This document shows, one piece after another, positions 13,055 through 17,456 of a DNA stretch of 17,456 nucleotides. Source of the DNA: JAHIVN01 sp018816645 (GTDB lineage Bacteria > Patescibacteriota > Dojkabacteria > JAHIVN01); NCBI GenBank assembly GCA_043816305.1, contig JBDRHZ010000027.1, positions 1 to 17,456 on the forward strand. Direction: 5' to 3'. Position numbers and translations under genes: made by a program. The notes beneath the pieces were generated by a model. That model made no database searches. It saw only the letters and a program-made list of their open reading frames with translations, and was not told the origin of the DNA. The first letter of the stretch is position 1. Each line of letters starts with the position of its first letter.

Positions 13055-14380
13055 ATGAACAAACAAAGTAAACAGCAGAAAATCAGTACCCAACCATATA
13101 AAGGCGCCCGAGACTTCTATCCTGAGGATATGCGTGTTCGAAATTACATATTTAACATATGGAAAAAGGTATGCAAAAGATATGGTTTTGAAGAATGGGA
13201 TTTTCCGTTCATCGAGCCATTTGAGTTATTTGAAGCAAAGTCTGGTGATGAAATTGTAAACAAACAGTTATATCGATTTACGGACAAGGGCGGAAGAGAT
13301 GTCGCAATTCGTCCTGAGAAGACTCCTTCTCTTGCAAGAATGATAACTGGAAAGATCAAAACATTACCTAGACCTATAAAGTGGTTTAATATCGCAAACT
13401 GCTGGAGATTTGAAAAACCTCAAAAAGGAAGAGGGCGAGAATTTTTTCAACTCGACTGCGATATTTTTGGGGTGAAAGATGTCACAGCTGATGTAGAAGT
13501 GTTCAGTATTCCTATCGAAGTAATGAAGGAGCTAGGAGCTAAAGAAAATATGTTTGAAATTCGTATAAGCAACAGAAGACTTGCAGAATACTATCTTAGA
13601 GAAGTGGTGGAATTGAACGGCGGAATAAGTGAACAGGGCACTCAAATGTACAAAGTAGCCAGGATAATTGACAGCCAGCCTAAATTAACTGAGAGAGAGT
13701 TTTTAAAACAACTTGAATCAGAAAATGTTAATCCAAAACAAATAGACGCAATTATCTCTTTTATAAAGAGTGATATTCAGTTTGTTGAAAAATATAGAGA
13801 TGATTCATATGGAGCTAAAGAAATTACGGATTTCTTTAGAATAGCTGAAAGTTTAGGATCTGCAAAATACTTTAAGTTCAGACCTGAAATTATGAGGGGG
13901 TTTGACTATTACACTGGAAATGTAATCGAGCAGTTTGACCTAGACCCAGCTAACAAAAGGTCCATGTATGGGGGAGGCAGATACGATGATCTTGTAAACA
14001 TATTTACTGATGAGAAGCTAACCGGTGTCGGTTACGCTATGGGAGACGTAACACTCATGGAATTTCTCAAAGGCTGGAACCTGCTCCCTGTCCTACCTAC
14101 TGAAACTGATGTGATGGTCACTATTTTTGACGAGAATACCAGAAATAAATCATTTGAAATAGTTCAGAAACTCAGGGAAAAAGGCATAAACACCTTTGCC
14201 TATCTAGAACCTGTCAAGCTAGATAAACAATTCAAATATGCTGACAGAAAAGGGATACGTTACGTCATAGTTGCCGGACTGGACGAGATAAAGAAAGGAA
14301 CAGTTCAGTTGAAGGACATGCAAAGAAAGCAACAGCAGGAATTAGTGCTTGAAAAAGTAATAGAAAAGCTGAAACAATAA
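13055..14380 (+). CDS. hisS: Histidyl-tRNA synthetase
   Basis: A 441-residue class II synthetase that charges tRNA-His with histidine. The opening YKGARDFYPED and the class II motif 2 region (WFNIANCWRFEKPQKGRGRE, then FFQLDCDIFG) are clear. The HisRS-specific signatures RGFDYYTGNVIEQF and MYGGGRYDDLV are present, and motif 3 appears as GVGYAMGDVTLMEFL, slightly divergent from the usual GFAIGxERL. The C-terminal alpha/beta anticodon-binding domain runs from about residue 345 to the end. ATG 13055 is preferred; a TTG seven codons earlier is in frame. No ribosome binding site is seen. Its position downstream of a three-His leader peptide and tRNA-His suggests that its expression responds to charged tRNA-His, if transcription continues through the 391-nt gap at 12132-12522. 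Confidence 0.96.
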   Translation: MNKQSKQQKISTQPYKGARDFYPEDMRVRNYIFNIWKKVCKRYGFEEWDFPFIEPFELFEAKSGDEIVNKQLYRFTDKGGRDVAIRPEKTPSLARMITGKIKTLPRPIKWFNIANCWRFEKPQKGRGREFFQLDCDIFGVKDVTADVEVFSIPIEVMKELGAKENMFEIRISNRRLAEYYLREVVELNGGISEQGTQMYKVARIIDSQPKLTEREFLKQLESENVNPKQIDAIISFIKSDIQFVEKYRDDSYGAKEITDFFRIAESLGSAKYFKFRPEIMRGFDYYTGNVIEQFDLDPANKRSMYGGGRYDDLVNIFTDEKLTGVGYAMGDVTLMEFLKGWNLLPVLPTETDVMVTIFDENTRNKSFEIVQKLREKGINTFAYLEPVKLDKQFKYADRKGIRYVIVAGLDEIKKGTVQLKDMQRKQQQELVLEKVIEKLKQ

Positions 14381-14421
14381 TAAGCAATGGATTTCAATTA
14401 ATCATTGTACATTAAAAAGGG

Positions 14422-15144
14422 TTACTCCAGTTGTTCAAAAGCCACGCCGCCTAGAACGCTCCTGTCTGTTCTACTCAGCACTGCAATATATTTCGTAAAT
14501 TTACCTTGTATTTCAAGCAGAAACATCTTTATGAAATAATTACCTGAAGGGATTTTCATTGTTACCCCCTGCCATTTAGGATAATCTATCCCATGCAGAT
14601 CAGTTAGTTTTACTTCCCCGCCCCTTACCTTAATCAGTCCTAATGAACTTGCTCCTCTGGAAATTTTATACTCTTTTGCAGAAATAGTAGGCTCACTTTC
14701 CTCAATCAGCCGGATCTCGACTCCCCTATTCCCGTCTCCACCAGTGCTTACAAAAAAGGCTCCCCTCTTGCCATTTTCTTGACGAATTCATCATCGGAGT
14801 ATTTGCTGAATTTCAATATTTTTGACATGTCCCCGATAGCAGCCACTCTGCTCTCGATTGCCATCCGACCCTTCTTGCAGCTTAGCACCTTAAACTGTTC
14901 CTTTCCTGTTTTCTCCAAGATCGTACGTGTCATCTGTGAAAGCCGCACATTATGCCCCTGAGTGTATCCATATTTCTGCAAAATCTTTATAATGAACATC
15001 CAACTCATCTATCCCACGTACTCCTGCCTTAAAGGCCCCTACTGCGTAAGCGGATCTTAATCTTGGCTGTCTCTCCTCCTTTGCTTTTTTACTCGAAAGC
15101 TTGCCTTTGTCCTTCCCTTGCTCGCCCGATTCGGTTTGTATTTT
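14422..15144 (-). pseudogene. Decayed protein gene in three frame segments, function unknown
   Basis: Reading leftward, one protein seems to be split across frames. Segment A (about 15144-14950) has no start codon and includes LRSAYAVGAFKAGVRGIDEL. Segment B (open 15008-14748) includes YGYTQGHNVRLSQMTRTILE and RVAAIGDMSKILKF. Segment C (about 14757-14422) includes FFVSTGGDGNRGVEIRLIEE, GASSLGLIKVRGGEVKL and ends GGVAFEQLE. A and C are in the same frame and B is shifted, as expected from two compensating single-base indels. B ends CCT TTT TTG TAA, a T-run at 14747-14760 where a -1 shift would continue into C. The 5' end also appears lost. I recognise no family. Sequencing error or a programmed frameshift are alternatives to true decay. 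It is the only protein-like content in the 885-nt gap between hisS and rpmE. Confidence 0.5.
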
Positions 15145-15173
15145 TCAAAAGCAACTGTCTGATTTCTGAATAG

Positions 15174-15202
15174 AATTGTGCAAAATTGTGCAAAAATTGT
15201 GC
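15174..15202 (+). repeat. Three direct repeats of AATTGTGC, helically phased
   Basis: AATTGTGC occurs at 15174-15181, 15184-15191 and 15195-15202, with starts 10 and 11 nt apart, that is one helical turn each. The array ends 6 nt before the -35 box of the rpmE promoter. Such phasing is typical of a protein binding the same DNA face repeatedly (activator site or iteron). Confidence 0.6.
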
Positions 15203-15208
15203 GTATCC

Positions 15209-15236
15209 TTGCCAAAAAAAAATCACGTGATATAAT
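15209..15236 (+). promoter_or_regulatory. Promoter of rpmE
   Basis: TTGCCA at 15209-15214, a 16-nt spacer and TATAAT at 15231-15236, with TGA directly before the -10 box (extended -10). The start codon is 29 nt after the -10 box. Confidence 0.7.
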
Positions 15237-15265
15237 AAAGTTCAGTTATTTTTTGAAAAGTTTCA

Positions 15266-15589
15266 ATGAAGCAAGGGGTTCACCCCAAATACAATACAAA
15301 AGCGGTCATAACATGTGCCTGCGGAAGCAAATTCCAGAGTGGATCGACAAGAGATACTATCCAAGTTGAGCTGTGTTCAGCATGTCATCCTTTTTATACC
15401 GGGAAGCAAAAGCTAGTTGATACTGAGAACTTGGTAAAGAAATTCGAAGAAAAGAAAAAGGCAGCCCAATCCACAAAAGTCGTAAATAAAAAAGTCAAAA
15501 GAGAAAAAAGACGTGCTAAAGTAACAAGTATCAAGGGTGGCAAAAAGGTTACCCTCAAAGACATGCTTAAAGACCTACAAAACAAGTAG
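15266..15589 (+). CDS. rpmE: 50S ribosomal protein bL31 with long basic C-terminal tail
   Basis: A 107-residue protein. The first 55 residues are bL31: MKQGVHPKYN, then the zinc-type cysteines Cys17 and Cys19 (CAC) and Cys37 and Cys40 (CSAC), and the HPFYTGKQKLVDT signature. The final 50 residues are a Lys/Arg-rich extension not found in standard bL31, which is usually 65-85 residues; it may reach further along the ribosome surface. It has its own promoter at 15209. It lies 98 bp before prfA, and the order rpmE-prfA is common in many bacteria. Confidence 0.95.
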   Translation: MKQGVHPKYNTKAVITCACGSKFQSGSTRDTIQVELCSACHPFYTGKQKLVDTENLVKKFEEKKKAAQSTKVVNKKVKREKRRAKVTSIKGGKKVTLKDMLKDLQNK

Positions 15590-15652
15590 TAACAAAGTCT
15601 TATCTACTTCAATCATTTTTTGAGTTTGAAAATACAAAAGGAACCACTTCCT

Positions 15653-15681
15653 TTTACATTCGCCCCCTTGTTAATTATAAT
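15653..15681 (+). promoter_or_regulatory. Promoter of prfA, probably giving a leaderless mRNA
   Basis: TTTACA at 15653-15658, a 17-nt spacer and a perfect TATAAT at 15676-15681. The ATG of prfA is at 15688, six bases after the -10 box, so transcription should start at or within a base or two of the A of the start codon. No ribosome binding site is present. Confidence 0.7.
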
Positions 15682-15687
15682 ATCGTA

Positions 15688-16743
15688 ATGGAAGAAAAAG
15701 ATTTAGGAGAACAAATCAAAGAATACAAAGATAAAATCCACGAGTTGGAAATAGAAGCCTCTAGCCCGGATATCCTAAAGAACTACAGCAGGATCAAGGA
15801 TATTACAAAGCAAATTTCACACCTCAGGGCCAGGTTTTCTATCTATGAGGAAATTTTAAAGATAAAACAACAATTTAGGGAGACACAAGATCTTTTAGAA
15901 CACGAAAGTGAAGAAGAAATGATCCAAGTTGCACAAGAGGACATTGAACTCCTGCAGAAAAAAGAAGCTGAGCTTCTGGGCAAGCTGAAAGACCTAGAGA
16001 AAGGATCTTCATCGAAAGACGTCAAAGAGTGTATATTGGAAATAAGGGCTGGAACCGGAGGCGAAGAATCAAACCTGTTTGCATCAGAACTCTTCCGCAT
16101 GTACGCTAAATATGCTGAATCCAAGGGCTGGAAAGTTCAGATACTATCGAAGCATCAGACAGGAAGCGGAGGATTTAAAGAATTAATTGCTGAAATCAAC
16201 GGAGATGGAGCATACAGCCATCTGCAGTATGAAAGCGGCGTTCATAGAGTGCAAAGAGTGCCAGCAACTGAAAGCTCCGGTAGAATACACACCTCAGCCG
16301 TATCAGTTGTTGTGTTCCCGCTGAAAGAGGATTCTGAAGTTGAAATCGATCCTGCAGACCTGAAAATAGATGTGTTTCGATCGTCCGGACCTGGAGGCCA
16401 GAGCGTAAACCGAACAGATTCTGCTGTTAGAATGACACATAGACCGACTGGAACTGTCGTATCGTGTCAGGATGAAAAGTCTCAGCATAAGAATAAAAAG
16501 AAGGCACTTTCTATACTCGCAAGCAGACTTGAATCTCTACATGACAAGGAACAGCATGACGAGCTTTCAGAAGTTAGAAAATCTGCTATAAAAACAGGAG
16601 ACAGATCTGCAAAAATAAGAACATACAACTTTCCCCAAAGCAGAATCACTGATCATAGAATAAAGAAATCCTGGTACAACCTAAAATCAATTATAGACGG
16701 CGACCTTGATCAAGTAATTGAGACACTGAAAACAAAGCTTTGA
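15688..16743 (+). CDS. prfA: Peptide chain release factor 1
   Basis: A 351-residue class I release factor of normal length that ends translation at UAA and UAG. Residues 1-105 are the helical domain 1. The stop-recognising tripeptide PAT is at 192-194 (HRVQRVPATESSGRIH), which marks RF1 rather than RF2. The peptidyl-tRNA hydrolysis motif GGQ is at 236-238 (SSGPGGQSVNRTDSAVRMTH), with the QDEKSQHKNKKKA segment after it. The C-terminus carries DRSAKIRTYNFPQSRITDHR. The ATG at 15688 probably starts a leaderless mRNA. The Gln of GGQ is the usual methylation site of PrmC, which is often encoded next door, but no prmC follows in this window. Confidence 0.97.
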   Translation: MEEKDLGEQIKEYKDKIHELEIEASSPDILKNYSRIKDITKQISHLRARFSIYEEILKIKQQFRETQDLLEHESEEEMIQVAQEDIELLQKKEAELLGKLKDLEKGSSSKDVKECILEIRAGTGGEESNLFASELFRMYAKYAESKGWKVQILSKHQTGSGGFKELIAEINGDGAYSHLQYESGVHRVQRVPATESSGRIHTSAVSVVVFPLKEDSEVEIDPADLKIDVFRSSGPGGQSVNRTDSAVRMTHRPTGTVVSCQDEKSQHKNKKKALSILASRLESLHDKEQHDELSEVRKSAIKTGDRSAKIRTYNFPQSRITDHRIKKSWYNLKSIIDGDLDQVIETLKTKL

Positions 16744-17349
16744 TATGGTATTGGTATTATTTCGAAGAAGGTACTAGTCTTCAATTACGTGTTAAGAATA
16801 ATATGCTTGATTGAGCCTTTACAATTTGACCACTAGTGTATAAAGCGGGAAGAACACATTGTTCATAAATTTGGGTAACAATCTCTTCTCGTATATTGAA
16901 TTCTAAACCAAAACCAGCCAACACGTAAATCGCTTCGATCCCATTAAGACCTACAACAACTTGATATTGCCAAGAAACACCAGTTTGAATATTTAGTGCA
17001 ACCTCAGCAAAAATCACGCCGACAAGATTCGTTGCTATGGCAAGATTGATTTCCAGAATACGTATACCATGTACTTCTCAAAGACGGATTATACCTAGTT
17101 TCTTCAGGTCCTCTTGGCCTATAAGTAGCGAAGTGATTTCCTCCTTCTTTGATCTCTGGAAGCAGATCTGGCACTTGTCAATGAAGCGGCACATATTCCA
17201 TTTTGAAGCAAAATAAGTAAGACGAGGAATTATATCAAAAATCCTATAACTTGTGCGACATAAGGAATTTTATCTTCAATACAACTAATGCTATACTTCT
17301 CAGGAAGTAAGTAAGGAAGTAAGCCATCCCTGGGCTGAAGCCCAGGGCT
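16744..17349. other. Gene-poor stretch after prfA
   Basis: No gene that I can support. A minus-strand frame (open 17017-16781, 78 codons) and another of 38 codons (17194-17078) have no recognisable domain, start signal or conserved motif and may be fragments of decayed genes. A short direct repeat based on AGGAAGTAAG occurs at about 17302-17323, beside the IS200-type hairpin, and may mark the insertion boundary. Confidence 0.4.
17328..17347 (-). mobile_element. IS200/IS605-type terminal hairpin
   Basis: CCCTGGGCT (17328-17336) pairs perfectly with AGCCCAGGG (17339-17347) over a GA loop. A second overlapping hairpin, GGGC-TTTA-GCCC, lies at 17345-17356 across the transposase stop codon. A palindromic hairpin just beyond the tnpA stop is the hallmark of the right end of IS200/IS605 elements, where the transposase recognises folded single-stranded DNA. 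The element end should lie between about 17300 and 17327. Confidence 0.65.
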
Positions 17350-17456
17350 TTAGCCCTCGCGTGTCATACTTGAACGCTGGGCTCTAATATATTCTTTCAA
17401 TTTATATTCGCTTATCTTTCCACTTGTCTCTGCAAAGTAGCCATCTGACCAAAATT
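17350..17456 (-). CDS. tnpA: IS200-type transposase TnpA, C-terminal part (runs off right edge)
   Basis: The last 34 codons of a minus-strand gene ending in TAA at 17350-17352. The stretch FWSDGYFAETSGKISEYKL, followed by KEYIRAQ, matches the C-terminal end of Y1 (HUH) transposases of the IS200/IS605 group, including the helix that normally carries the catalytic Tyr, which lies near Tyr in SEYKL or KEYI; I cannot tell which from the fragment. The HUH motif would lie outside the window. The hairpin immediately after the stop supports the family. These enzymes move single-stranded DNA without inverted repeats. Whether the copy is intact cannot be seen. Confidence 0.75.
   Translation of the reverse strand, partial: FWSDGYFAETSGKISEYKLKEYIRAQRSSMTREG

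Noticed and set aside
16781..17017. Minus-strand 78-codon frame after prfA
   Set aside because: No recognisable domain, no convincing start, and the frame stays open upstream without an ATG; kept only as a note on the gene-poor stretch.

Overview
The window looks like a piece of a small, AT-rich genome from an uncultivated bacterium of the Candidate Phyla Radiation (Patescibacteria) type. The basis is indirect: very few Shine-Dalgarno sequences, short AT-rich promoters with little or no 5' leader, many tiny GC-rich hairpins, sortase and LPxTG surface proteins, and a mix of core genes (dnaB, hisS, rpmE, prfA) with divergent one-of-a-kind genes. TGA, TAA and TAG all end convincing genes, so there is no sign of stop-codon recoding. 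I cannot name the phylum.

Layout. 1-100: start of a transposase gene running off the left edge. 172-2187: a surface-protein cluster in which a membrane-anchored dockerin-like protein overlaps a cohesin-like protein with an LPQTG motif; the cohesin frame is interrupted by one in-frame TAA. 2206-5379 (minus strand): replicative helicase dnaB, a degenerate metallo-beta-lactamase-fold protein, and a sortase that could act on the LPQTG protein. 5457-6441: a TrpR/YerC-type repressor (probable histidine regulator) coupled to a DUF4230 membrane protein. 6646-11063: a promoter, a histidine leader peptide and attenuator, then four genes: HisC-like aminotransferase, Leu/Glu-type amino-acid dehydrogenase, SAM methyltransferase and D-2-hydroxyacid dehydrogenase. 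11060-14380: a second promoter, histidine leader peptide and attenuator, then a DapF/CntK-like epimerase, a tRNA-His remnant, an intact tRNA-His, a free-standing tRNA-editing domain and histidyl-tRNA synthetase. 14422-15144: a decayed gene on the minus strand. 15266-16743: rpmE (bL31) and prfA (RF1). The right edge carries the 3' end and terminal hairpin of an IS200-type transposase.

The most interesting part is 5457-14380, which reads as one histidine-responsive regulon. Two paralogous attenuators each encode a short peptide whose His codons sit just before a pause hairpin, with a mutually exclusive antiterminator and a GC-rich terminator. One controls an unidentified amino/keto/hydroxy-acid and methylation pathway. 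The other precedes the epimerase, tRNA-His, editing domain and HisRS. A TrpR-family regulator lies directly upstream, and ACTAAAGT/ACTTTAGT half-sites recur at all three promoters. The product of the pathway cannot be read from the sequence; a histidine-derived compound is an inference.
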